NCBI GenBank assembly: GCA_007695035.1
Contig: REEO01000067.1
Span: 85,068 to 149,067 of the forward strand
Source: Saprospirales bacterium
Lineage (GTDB): Bacteria; Bacteroidota; Bacteroidia; Chitinophagales; Saprospiraceae
Length of the DNA: 64,000 nt
Reading direction: 5' to 3'
Within the stretch, counting starts at the first letter, position 1; each line of letters opens with the position of its first letter. A program made the position numbers and the translations under genes. This document shows positions 46,171 through 54,295 of this stretch, one piece after another. The notes under the pieces were generated by a model. It did not search any database. It saw nothing but the letters and a program-made list of their open reading frames with translations, and was not told the origin of the DNA.

Positions 46171-47370
46171 ATGGTTACATTGCTTGTAGTTCTCTGTCTT
46201 ATTTTACTGGTCATTGTAGTGATTCAGATCGGAAGAGTCAGTGAGATGGCTGGTATGATCAGAGGTGAGGAGGATGTTCAATTGAACAGTAATTTCTGGA
46301 ATTCGCGCCTCGGCCTCGTTTTTATGGTACTATTCCTCTTGGGTGCCATAGGGTCTGCCATTTATTATAAAAATTACATGTTGGGTTACGGTCCTCATAC
46401 TGCTGCCTCTATTCATGGAGTCTCCATGGATCAATTGTTCAACATGACGCTCTTTTTCACCGGAATTGTATTTGTGGTTACGCAAATTGTACTTTTCTGG
46501 TTTGCCTACAAATACCGTGGAAGGGAAGGTCAAAAGGCACTCTACCTGTCTCACGACAATCGCCTCGAGTTAGTTTGGACTGCCATTCCTGCAGTCGTTA
46601 TGGCTATTTTGGTGGTATTTGGATTGAATACCTGGAATGAAATTATGCAGGAGGTGGATCCCGATGGAGATCATATAGAGCTGGAAGTCACCGGATACCA
46701 ATTTGGTTGGATTGCCAGATACCCGGGTGAAGATGGCGTTTTTGGTGCAAAAGATTTCACCAAGATCAGGGGTATCAATCCTCTTGGTCAGGTTTGGGAA
46801 GACCCAGCCAATCACGATGATTTCCACGCATCTGAAATAGTACTCCCTGTTAACCGTCAGGTAAAGGTCAGGCTCGCTGCCCGGGATGTACTTCACAGTT
46901 TTTTCTTACCTCATTTCAGGGTTAAAATGGACTGTGTACCTGGTACGCCCACCCACTTTGTTTTCACTCCCACGATGACTACCGAGGAATATCGAGAGAA
47001 TCTCAGCCAGTATGCGGAGTATCAGGTCAAAGAAGACCCGGATGACCCCAATAGCAGGATGCTCTGGGAAACATTTAATTACGAGCTTGCCTGTGCAGAA
47101 CTTTGCGGAACCGGTCATTCGAGCATGAGGATGATCGTAAGGGTAGTTGAGGAGTTTGAGTACAGACAGTGGAAAGAAAGTCAATCGTCTTACTACCTGT
47201 CCACTATAAGAAATACGGAGAACGATCCCTTCCAGGGGCAAAGTATTGATATAGACCCTATAGAAGGTGAAGAAATTGGTGATGCTGAACTACTGGAGGA
47301 TGAGGAAGATATTGACTCAGACCAATTGAGTGAATTGGCACAGGAAGATGAACTTTTAGAAGCGGAATAA
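46171..47370 (+). CDS. coxB: Cytochrome c oxidase subunit II
   Basis: 399 residues. Membrane segments lie at about 1-20, 47-66, 88-112 and 133-152; the first two are additional to the usual pair of subunit II. The CuA centre is intact: HSFFLPHFRVKMDCVPG near residue 236 and CAELCGTGHSSMRM near 311 supply the two Cys, His and Met ligands. There is no fused cytochrome c domain. The C-terminus ends in a striking acidic tail (about 360-399, mostly D and E). It receives electrons into CuA. Confidence 0.95.
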   Translation: MVTLLVVLCLILLVIVVIQIGRVSEMAGMIRGEEDVQLNSNFWNSRLGLVFMVLFLLGAIGSAIYYKNYMLGYGPHTAASIHGVSMDQLFNMTLFFTGIVFVVTQIVLFWFAYKYRGREGQKALYLSHDNRLELVWTAIPAVVMAILVVFGLNTWNEIMQEVDPDGDHIELEVTGYQFGWIARYPGEDGVFGAKDFTKIRGINPLGQVWEDPANHDDFHASEIVLPVNRQVKVRLAARDVLHSFFLPHFRVKMDCVPGTPTHFVFTPTMTTEEYRENLSQYAEYQVKEDPDDPNSRMLWETFNYELACAELCGTGHSSMRMIVRVVEEFEYRQWKESQSSYYLSTIRNTENDPFQGQSIDIDPIEGEEIGDAELLEDEEDIDSDQLSELAQEDELLEAE

Positions 47371-47450
47371 ATAATTAACAAACACTGTACTCGAGATCCA
47401 TAATTTGTAAAGGACGGCATTTTTTGTAACCGAGTAAATATTAGAAAAAA

Positions 47451-49307
47451 ATGGCACAAAATCAAGTAGCTGTACAGGATGTAACCGATCAACTGATTGA
47501 GCGGTACGGATTTGATGATAAATTTCACGATCATCATCACGGTGATAAGTATCAGGCCAACTTTATCACCCACTACATCTTTAGTATGGATCACAAGATG
47601 ATCGCAAAACAATTCCTAATTACTGGTATCTTTTGGGCCTTTGTCGGAGGACTGATGTCATTGGTTTTCCGTCTGCAATTGGGTTTCCCCGCTGAGAATA
47701 TGGCCTGGTTAGAGCCATTTTTTGGCCAGTGGATAACCGTCAGTGATGCTGGGTTTGGAAGAATTTCACAAGAGTTTTACTACGCCATGGTTACCATGCA
47801 CGGGACCATCCTGGTGTTTTTTGTACTGACCGCAGGACTGAGTGGTACCTTTTCGAATCTCCTTATTCCTCTGCAGATCGGTGCACGAGATATGGCATCG
47901 CCCTTTTTGAATATGTTGTCATATTGGTTTTTCTTCCTCGCCGGTGCTGTGTTGTTTTTCTCTCTGTTCTTGAGCACGGGGGCCTTCTCAGGGGGGTGGG
48001 TGGCCTATCCTCCCTTAAGTGCACTCCCGCAGGCGTCTTCCGGTTCCGGTGCTGGAATGACACTTTGGTTGCTTAGTTTGACGCTCTTCGTGGTTTCGGT
48101 TTTGCTCGGTGGTATAAACTACGTTACAACCATACTTAATATGAGAACCAAAGGCCTCAGTATGTGGAGACTTCCACTTACAATCTGGGCATTTTTGGTA
48201 ACTGCTATCATTGGTCTGCTTTCGTTCCCTGTATTGGTATCAGGATTTCTGTTGCTTTTCTTTGACAGGAGCGTGGGGACCTCTTTTTACTTGAGCGAGA
48301 TTTACATCGGTGGTCAGGCACTCGATAATGTCGGAGGTAGTCCGATATTGTATCAGCACCTGTTCTGGTTCCTGGGTCACCCTGAGGTGTATATTATTAT
48401 ATTACCCGCTATGGGTATTGTCTCGGAGGTGCTGGCCATTCACAGTCGAAAACCGATATTTGGATACAAGGCCATGGTGTTCTCCATTATGGCCATCGGA
48501 TTTTTGTCCTTCCTGGTATGGGCACACCACATGTTTGTCTCCGGTATCAATCCCTACATGGCAATGATATTTGTACTCTTCACCCTCATCATTGCAGTTC
48601 CATCTGCAGTGAAGGTGTTTAACTGGTTGGCGACGCTCTATGGAGGTAGTGTCCGTTTTAACTCTGCAAATCTCTTCGCAATAGGATTTGTCTCTATGTT
48701 TATCAGTGGTGGTTTGACTGGAATCTTCCTTGGAAATTCTGCCATTGACATCCAGCTTCATGATACCTATTTTGTGGTTGCCCACTTCCACATTGTGATG
48801 GGGGTTGCAGCATTCTTTGGTATGTATGCCGGGGTTTATCACTGGTATCCAAAAATGTATGGCAGGTTCATGAACGAGTTTTTGGGTAAGGTGCATTTTT
48901 GGGGAACTCTGATCGGAGCCTATCTGATTTTCTGGCCCATGCATTACCTGGGTATTGCTGGAGTTCCCAGAAGGTACTATAGCTTTGACACCTTTGATTC
49001 CTTTGCCCACTTTGGAACTATGAACCAATTTATTACTGTTGCTGCCTTCTTGGTATTTATTGTACAGTTAATATTCGTAATCAACTTTTTTTATAGCATA
49101 TGGTACGGTAGGCCTATGAAAGTCAAAAACCCATGGGGTGCATCTACTTTGGAGTGGACCACACCCATCAAACCCGGTCACGGAAACTGGCCCGGCAAGG
49201 TGCCTTCTGTACATAGATGGAGTTATGATTACAGCAAAGGAGAGAGAGATTTTGTCTCTCAAATTGAACCACTGTCTGAAGAAGAAAAAGAACAACAGGC
49301 CCATTAA
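47451..49307 (+). CDS. coxA: Cytochrome c oxidase subunit I
   Basis: 618 residues, heme-copper oxidase type A. The heme and CuB ligands are in MVTMHGTILVFFV near residue 110, WFLGHPEVYIIILPAMG near 305 (with the His-Tyr cross-link pair), HHMFVSG near 360 and HDTYFVVAHFHIVMG near 440. E in GHPEVY, and not the D-channel alone, also fits this group. It is the site of oxygen reduction and proton pumping, sitting between CuA (coxB) and heme A made with CtaB downstream. Confidence 0.97.
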   Translation: MAQNQVAVQDVTDQLIERYGFDDKFHDHHHGDKYQANFITHYIFSMDHKMIAKQFLITGIFWAFVGGLMSLVFRLQLGFPAENMAWLEPFFGQWITVSDAGFGRISQEFYYAMVTMHGTILVFFVLTAGLSGTFSNLLIPLQIGARDMASPFLNMLSYWFFFLAGAVLFFSLFLSTGAFSGGWVAYPPLSALPQASSGSGAGMTLWLLSLTLFVVSVLLGGINYVTTILNMRTKGLSMWRLPLTIWAFLVTAIIGLLSFPVLVSGFLLLFFDRSVGTSFYLSEIYIGGQALDNVGGSPILYQHLFWFLGHPEVYIIILPAMGIVSEVLAIHSRKPIFGYKAMVFSIMAIGFLSFLVWAHHMFVSGINPYMAMIFVLFTLIIAVPSAVKVFNWLATLYGGSVRFNSANLFAIGFVSMFISGGLTGIFLGNSAIDIQLHDTYFVVAHFHIVMGVAAFFGMYAGVYHWYPKMYGRFMNEFLGKVHFWGTLIGAYLIFWPMHYLGIAGVPRRYYSFDTFDSFAHFGTMNQFITVAAFLVFIVQLIFVINFFYSIWYGRPMKVKNPWGASTLEWTTPIKPGHGNWPGKVPSVHRWSYDYSKGERDFVSQIEPLSEEEKEQQAH

Positions 49308-49353
49308 GTGGTAACTGGAAATTGATTGATTTAGAATAAGATAAAGTAATTCG

Positions 49354-50262
49354 GTGAAAAGACCTGTCAGTATAGTAGAAAGCGTGAGCTTGAATGCCGA
49401 GAACAGTGCGATTAAAGATTTTCTGTTACTCATCAAGTTCAGACTTTCATTTGTCGTAGTGCTATCCTCTGTACTTGCTTTTTTGCTTGCGACTCCTGCC
49501 GTTAGTAGCACAGCCTTATTGGTTTTGTTTTTTGGTGGCTTTTTTGTTACAGGTGCAGCCAATGCATTGAATCAAATCATTGAAAGGGATTATGACTCCT
49601 TGATGGTGCGAACTGCCGGCCGTCCAATCGCTGCAGGAAGAATGTCTGTTTCAACCGCCCTTTTGATTGCGGGTTTCATGAGTTTGGTGGGGATTAGCCT
49701 GCTGGCATTGTTCAATCCCCTTACCAGTTTTCTGGGAATGATTGCCCTGATTAGTTATTCGTTTATTTACACTCCTCTAAAGAGGAAAAGTCGATTTGCG
49801 GTAGCTGTGGGCGCATTTCCCGGTGCGCTGCCGGTAATCATTGGTGTAACAGCAGCGGTCGGGGAAGTTAATTCACTGGCCATTGCACTTTTCGGCATCC
49901 AGTTTCTCTGGCAATTTGCCCACTTTTGGTCCATTGCCTGGCTGGCTGATAGGGACTACAAAGCTGCCGGTTTTGTGTTGTTACCCGGCAAAACGGGTGA
50001 GAGAGACAGCAGTGTCGGCTTTCAGTCGTTGGTTTATTCGCTGTTGTTGATCCCATTTTCGCTGTTACCCTGGGTCATTGGCTCGGTAAGTTTATTTGCT
50101 GCTATTGTAGCAATTGTCATAGCCGCGTGGTACTGCCACAGGAGCTGGGATTTGTATAAGTTGTGTAGCGACAGGGCAGCCAGAAAGCTAATGTTTGCGT
50201 CTTTTGTCTATCTGCCACTGGTTCTTACGGTCTTTTTATTGGATTCAAATATTATAGGATGA
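49354..50262 (+). CDS. ctaB: Protoheme IX farnesyltransferase (heme O synthase)
   Basis: 302 residues with a GTG start. About nine membrane segments. The prenyl-binding aspartate motif N-Q-I-I-E-R-D-Y-D is near residue 73 and the second, WLADRDYKAAGF, near 195. It adds a farnesyl chain to heme b to make heme O, the precursor of the heme A in coxA. Heme A synthase (ctaA) is not in the window. Its stop overlaps the next gene by 4 bp (ATGA). Confidence 0.95.
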   Translation: MKRPVSIVESVSLNAENSAIKDFLLLIKFRLSFVVVLSSVLAFLLATPAVSSTALLVLFFGGFFVTGAANALNQIIERDYDSLMVRTAGRPIAAGRMSVSTALLIAGFMSLVGISLLALFNPLTSFLGMIALISYSFIYTPLKRKSRFAVAVGAFPGALPVIIGVTAAVGEVNSLAIALFGIQFLWQFAHFWSIAWLADRDYKAAGFVLLPGKTGERDSSVGFQSLVYSLLLIPFSLLPWVIGSVSLFAAIVAIVIAAWYCHRSWDLYKLCSDRAARKLMFASFVYLPLVLTVFLLDSNIIG

Positions 50263-50831
50263 GAAAGGCAAGTGGAGCGTTAAAAAATACTGGTTTGGAG
50301 CCCGCTCTCTTCGCGATGTGGATTGGGATAGGTTCCATTGTGATGATGTTTGCTGCTTTTACGAGTGCATATGTGGTCCGACAGGCTCAAGGAAACTGGT
50401 TAGAATTCAGATTGCCGGAGTGGTTTTTTCTTAGCACTGTCGTGATTCTGCTGAGCAGTTTGACTATGCATTATTCATACAAACAGTTCCGTAAAGGCAA
50501 TACCACGGTTTACCGCTCATTGTATTTGGCTACATTTTTGTTGGGACTGCTCTTTGTGATAACTCAGTACCTTGGGTGGAATGCCATGCAAAGTGGGGGA
50601 GTGGAATTGACTGGAAACCCCAGCGGCTCATTTGTTTATGTAATATCCGGGGTTCATGTACTGCATGTACTCGGAGGGATGGCAGCCCTTGCGGTTGGTG
50701 TCGCAAAAAGCTGGCTTTTACCGCACAGGATTACTAAAAAGCGGATAACCCGCTTTAAAATGATGGCGCATTACTGGCATTTTGTCGATGTGCTGTGGAT
50801 ATATTTGTTGTTGTTTTTCATGTTTCAATAA
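50259..50831 (+). CDS. Cytochrome c oxidase subunit III (short form)
   Basis: 190 residues with five membrane helices. Typical signatures are FAAFTSAYVVRQ near residue 35 and FVYVISGVHVLHVLGG near 130, and the C-terminal YWHFVDVLWIYLLL. It is a structural subunit of the oxidase. It is directly followed (28 bp) by a longer subunit III-like gene, as usual in Bacteroidota clusters. Confidence 0.92.
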   Translation: MRKASGALKNTGLEPALFAMWIGIGSIVMMFAAFTSAYVVRQAQGNWLEFRLPEWFFLSTVVILLSSLTMHYSYKQFRKGNTTVYRSLYLATFLLGLLFVITQYLGWNAMQSGGVELTGNPSGSFVYVISGVHVLHVLGGMAALAVGVAKSWLLPHRITKKRITRFKMMAHYWHFVDVLWIYLLLFFMFQ

Positions 50832-50859
50832 TTTTTGACGGAAGCAAAATCAATACTCG

Positions 50860-51705
50860 ATGTCTGAAGAAACGACCATTCAAAAAACCGAGACCGCTGA
50901 GGCGCAAGTTGCTTCATGGAGTGGTGGAAAAGAGCCCTTTAAGGCGAGTTACGGTAAGCTGATGATGTGGTATTTTATCATGTCCGATGCATTTACCTTT
51001 GCCGGATTTCTCATAGCCTATGGAGCGCTCAGGTTCAGCGTGCCCACCTGGCCCGAACCGGACTTTGTATTTCAATCATTTCCCGGAGGAATTACAGGCT
51101 GGCCCCTGATATTTGTTACACTGATGACTTTCGTGCTAATCGCTAGTTCTGCCACCATGGTAAGAGCCGTGCAGGAAGGTCAGCGAGAAAACAAGAAAGG
51201 GGTGGTATTTTGGCTATTAATGACCATTGTAGGAGGTAGTTTGTTCCTCGGCTGTCAGGCCTGGGAGTGGAACCAGTTGATTGTAAAGGAAAACATGTCC
51301 CTCTCGGTCAATCCCTTTAGTCGCCATGTCGATGCAGGTACTTATCTGGCCGGGGATGGTTACTCCATTGAAGCAGGGGATACTTTTGAGCCCGGGGATT
51401 ACTATCTGATACATAAAGTCGATGGTGAGTGGAATCAGATACCCTATCAGGCCGAGGATGGCAGTATCCGGGTACAGGAATTTGGACCGCCCGCTTTTGG
51501 TTCGCTATTTTACTTTATTACCGGTTTTCATGGATTTCACGTTTTAACCGGCTTGATTATACTACTTATTATTACCATACAGGTAGCCAACGGGGTTTAT
51601 GTTAAAAGAAAAAACGGCTATGAAATGGTCGAGAAGGTCGGTCTTTACTGGCACTTTGTTGACCTTGTCTGGGTATTTGTGTTTTTGGTATTCTACTTAC
51701 TATAA
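50860..51705 (+). CDS. Cytochrome c oxidase subunit III (long form with insert)
   Basis: 281 residues with about six membrane helices. It ends in VGLYWHFVDLVWVFVFLVFY, the subunit III signature, and has FITGFHGFHVLTG near residue 220. Between helices, about residues 143-208 form an unusual soluble insert rich in D, G and Y (NPFSRHVDAG, GDTFEPGDYYLIHK). I infer it projects outside the membrane and may touch complex III. It otherwise pairs with the short subunit III. Confidence 0.92.
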   Translation: MSEETTIQKTETAEAQVASWSGGKEPFKASYGKLMMWYFIMSDAFTFAGFLIAYGALRFSVPTWPEPDFVFQSFPGGITGWPLIFVTLMTFVLIASSATMVRAVQEGQRENKKGVVFWLLMTIVGGSLFLGCQAWEWNQLIVKENMSLSVNPFSRHVDAGTYLAGDGYSIEAGDTFEPGDYYLIHKVDGEWNQIPYQAEDGSIRVQEFGPPAFGSLFYFITGFHGFHVLTGLIILLIITIQVANGVYVKRKNGYEMVEKVGLYWHFVDLVWVFVFLVFYLL

Positions 51706-51719
51706 AATCCTTTTAAAAA

Positions 51720-52139
51720 ATGGGACACGTAAATTACGAAGAGGGTAAAAAGATTGTATTGAAAGGACTGTTATTGCTGGCTTTTGTCACAGTAGCTGAA
51801 GTCTTTATCGCCCTGCTGGGTAAGGGATATGTAATCTCAGGATTTTATCTGCCCCGCTGGTTTATATACCTGGCCATGATTGGTCTTAGCGTTTACAAAG
51901 CCTACTTTATTATGGCTGAATTTATGCACCTTCGGTACGAGGTGAAAGGCTTGGTCAGCAGTATTTTGCTGCCTTTTATTCTTCTCATATGGGCCATCAT
52001 TGCTCTCCTTTGGGATGGAAGCCACTGGGGGCAGCAAAGGGAAGATGTCAAAAGTCCTTTTCAGATCGAACGACAAGGGACCATTCTCGATGAGTCTGAA
52101 ATAGAGGATATTCTGGATACAAGGGAATTGCTGGATTGA
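51720..52139 (+). CDS. Cytochrome c oxidase subunit IV-like membrane protein
   Basis: 139 residues with three membrane segments (about 14-33, 41-60 and 77-97) and a charged soluble tail. The helix with FIMAEFMHLRYE near 65 is typical of caa3-type subunit IV proteins. It begins 14 bp after subunit III. It probably stabilises the oxidase. Confidence 0.88.
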   Translation: MGHVNYEEGKKIVLKGLLLLAFVTVAEVFIALLGKGYVISGFYLPRWFIYLAMIGLSVYKAYFIMAEFMHLRYEVKGLVSSILLPFILLIWAIIALLWDGSHWGQQREDVKSPFQIERQGTILDESEIEDILDTRELLD

Positions 52140-52516
52140 TATACCCGATTTTCCTAGTATTGAGATAACGCCCCTCTTGACGAGGATACTTTAAGTCTTT
52201 TGCATTACCTATGGTTGAGATGAGATTAATTCGGTTCATAGGTATTACTTAATCTTAATGCTAAGTCCGGCTGTCTGGTTAGAAAACCTCAATGAGCTTT
52301 TCGCCCTACTGCTTACTGGTATTATAGAAGACCGCCTATAGAGAGTTCTTGCAGTGAATTCTGCAAAAAGCTTTTGCCCAATCTCAATTGTGAGAACAAA
52401 TGAATGTGTCTGCCCGTTACGATTAAAATCCAAGTGAAACCAAATGGTGGAAAAGTCGATACTGGTTGAAAAAAATTTATTAGCCGTGCCTGGCGATTAC
52501 AATTGACAATACACAT
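52140..52516. other. Intergenic stretch without a supported gene
   Basis: A 377-bp gap, large for this cluster, between subunit IV and the Sco-like gene. No frame on either strand reads like a protein. It suggests the Sco-like, DUF420 and CPMC genes have their own promoter, but no element is clear. Confidence 0.5.
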
Positions 52517-53164
52517 ATGAAAGGCAATTGGGTGCGTTTGATCGTAGTGCTTTTAATACTGGCACTTTTCCCATTTCTCTCCTGGTACTACCTGCAGAGG
52601 GGAATTGATTACCGGCTCGCTGCACTTGAGGAGTTGGAAGAAATAGGGGAGTTTGATTGGGTCAATACCTACGACATTAGAGACCGTTATATCGGGGAAG
52701 CCGCATTTCAAAACAGATATGTAATAGCCGGAATCTCACCGGATGAACCGGCAGATATTGAATTGCTTAAGTCCAGATGGACAGGATTGATTGAGCAATT
52801 TGGCAGCAGGGATGATGTAGTTTATGTGTCGGTAGTAGATGAGGATGCGACTGACCTGAATATGGCTAAAAAGCTTCTCTCTGAAGTGTTTATGGAATCC
52901 AACCACAGAAATCACTATGTAGTGATATTAGCTCAGAGGGAAATTGAAAGCCTTCAATCCAAATGGCTTTCGGGAATTGAGGATGACAAATTGGAGTCAC
53001 CAGATAAATTTTTGGTACTGTTTAACGATCAGGGAAAGGCAGTTGGGAAGTACAATTACATGGAGGAGGCCAGGGTAGCCAGATTGGTTGAGCATCTGTC
53101 TATTATCTTACCACAAACTCAGGATCGAAGAGATTACAGTGACGTTATTAGAGAACGATTGTAA
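52517..53164 (+). CDS. Membrane-anchored thioredoxin-fold protein, Sco-like but without cysteines
   Basis: 215 residues. One N-terminal membrane segment (about 7-25) is followed by an outside domain. Strand patterns YVIAGISPD, VVYVSVVDED, YVVILAQ and FLVLFNDQGKAVGKYNYME recall the thioredoxin-like fold of Sco copper chaperones (where the last reads like F-L-I-D-x-x-G). The C-x3-C and the His that bind copper are missing; the whole protein has no Cys. In related Bacteroidota a Sco gene lies at this place, just before DUF420, and it directly precedes DUF420 here (3 bp). I infer a degenerate or repurposed Sco. Confidence 0.65.
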   Translation: MKGNWVRLIVVLLILALFPFLSWYYLQRGIDYRLAALEELEEIGEFDWVNTYDIRDRYIGEAAFQNRYVIAGISPDEPADIELLKSRWTGLIEQFGSRDDVVYVSVVDEDATDLNMAKKLLSEVFMESNHRNHYVVILAQREIESLQSKWLSGIEDDKLESPDKFLVLFNDQGKAVGKYNYMEEARVARLVEHLSIILPQTQDRRDYSDVIRERL

Positions 53165-53167
53165 ATT

Positions 53168-53716
53168 ATGGATATTAAAAACATTCAGCCAAACAAGGCT
53201 TTAGAGAAAAAACTCAATATCGCAGCCGTGGTCTTTACACTGGTGGTGATTTTACTGCTGGTATGGATGCGAGGGCCGGAGCCGCGCTATGATTTTGGAA
53301 TTGACTTTGGGTTCTTACCATCTTTTCACTCCGGGCTCAATGTCCTCACTGCAGGGGTGCTTGTTGCTGCATTTCTTTACATCAAAAAGGGGAATATGGT
53401 TATGCATCAGCGCATGATCTACCTTGCCATGGGTCTGTCGGTCTTATTTTTGGGTTCTTATGTGTTGTACCATATCACTACCCCGGTAACCACTTACGGA
53501 GGGGAGGGCTTTTTTAGCTATGTTTATTATTTCTTTCTGATTACACACGTTGTACTGGCGGCCGTTATACTGCCGTTCATTCTTTTCACCTTCAACCGGG
53601 CTTTCACGGGACACTTTGAACGCCACCGCAAAATGGCGCGCTGGGTTTTCCCGATTTGGTTGTATGTAGCCATAACCGGCCCCATTTGTTACCTGATGCT
53701 GCTGCCATATTATTAA
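53168..53716 (+). CDS. DUF420 membrane protein
   Basis: 182 residues with five membrane helices. Conserved histidines occur at SFHSGLN near residue 53, MHQRMIY near 79, YHITTP near 100 and THVVLA near 125. This is the DUF420 (CtaM-like) family, which is linked to maturation of heme A or the oxidase in some bacteria. It is 3 bp from the upstream gene and part of the oxidase cluster. Confidence 0.9.
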   Translation: MDIKNIQPNKALEKKLNIAAVVFTLVVILLLVWMRGPEPRYDFGIDFGFLPSFHSGLNVLTAGVLVAAFLYIKKGNMVMHQRMIYLAMGLSVLFLGSYVLYHITTPVTTYGGEGFFSYVYYFFLITHVVLAAVILPFILFTFNRAFTGHFERHRKMARWVFPIWLYVAITGPICYLMLLPYY

Positions 53717-53836
53717 TTTCCAAGAAGATAACCCCTTTTGTCAAAACTGTATCAAAGCATGAAAATCCATGCCCGGATTACCGCTGATTGACAAACTATT
53801 TCTATTTTTGTAGTGTTTTAAAGGAAATTATCGGCA

Positions 53837-54085
53837 ATGAAATATACTAAATACATTCTACTAGTGGTCATTTTCTTAGCTATTGCAGTAGTTGAAATGA
53901 CAGCCCAGTGCCCCATGTGCAGAATGACTGTGGAATCAAATTACGCCGGTGGTGGTTCTGCAGGTTTGGGATTGAATAGGGGTATTCTTTATCTTCTCGC
54001 CGCCCCTTACCTCGTAGTGGGTACACTCGGCTTTTTCTATTGGAAACATAAGAGAGATGAGCGGATCAAAGAAGAATTGGCTTGA
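53837..54085 (+). CDS. Small membrane protein with CPMC motif
   Basis: 82 residues. A signal-like hydrophobic N-terminus (about 6-20) ends near M-T-A-Q, directly followed by CPMC (about 25-28) and a second membrane segment (about 50-68), then a charged cytoplasmic end (KHKRDERIKEE). The C-x2-C just after the first membrane segment faces the periplasm and could bind copper or act as a redox pair. The position at the end of the oxidase cluster, after DUF420, suggests a role in oxidase assembly. Known only as a hypothetical in Bacteroidota. Confidence 0.7.
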   Translation: MKYTKYILLVVIFLAIAVVEMTAQCPMCRMTVESNYAGGGSAGLGLNRGILYLLAAPYLVVGTLGFFYWKHKRDERIKEELA

Positions 54086-54295
54086 TTAAGCACTTGGATC
54101 CATTTGCGTTTCAATGTGAACCACTCTCAAAAGATTAATTCCTCGTCGTTGAAGTCCAATAAGGTGACAGCTTTAGATAAAGATGTCTGGGAACGTTTAT
54201 TTTAAACTTCCTGGGAGAATAGTAATCTTGCCAATACCTTTTCTCCTCTGGAAATTGACTGCCGTTTATCTGCGAAATCCCGATAGGTACATTAA

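Noticed and set aside
48402..49028. Minus-strand frame of 208 codons opposite coxA
   Set aside because: Rich in His, Lys and Asn, as expected from the complement of a membrane-protein gene; no family features.
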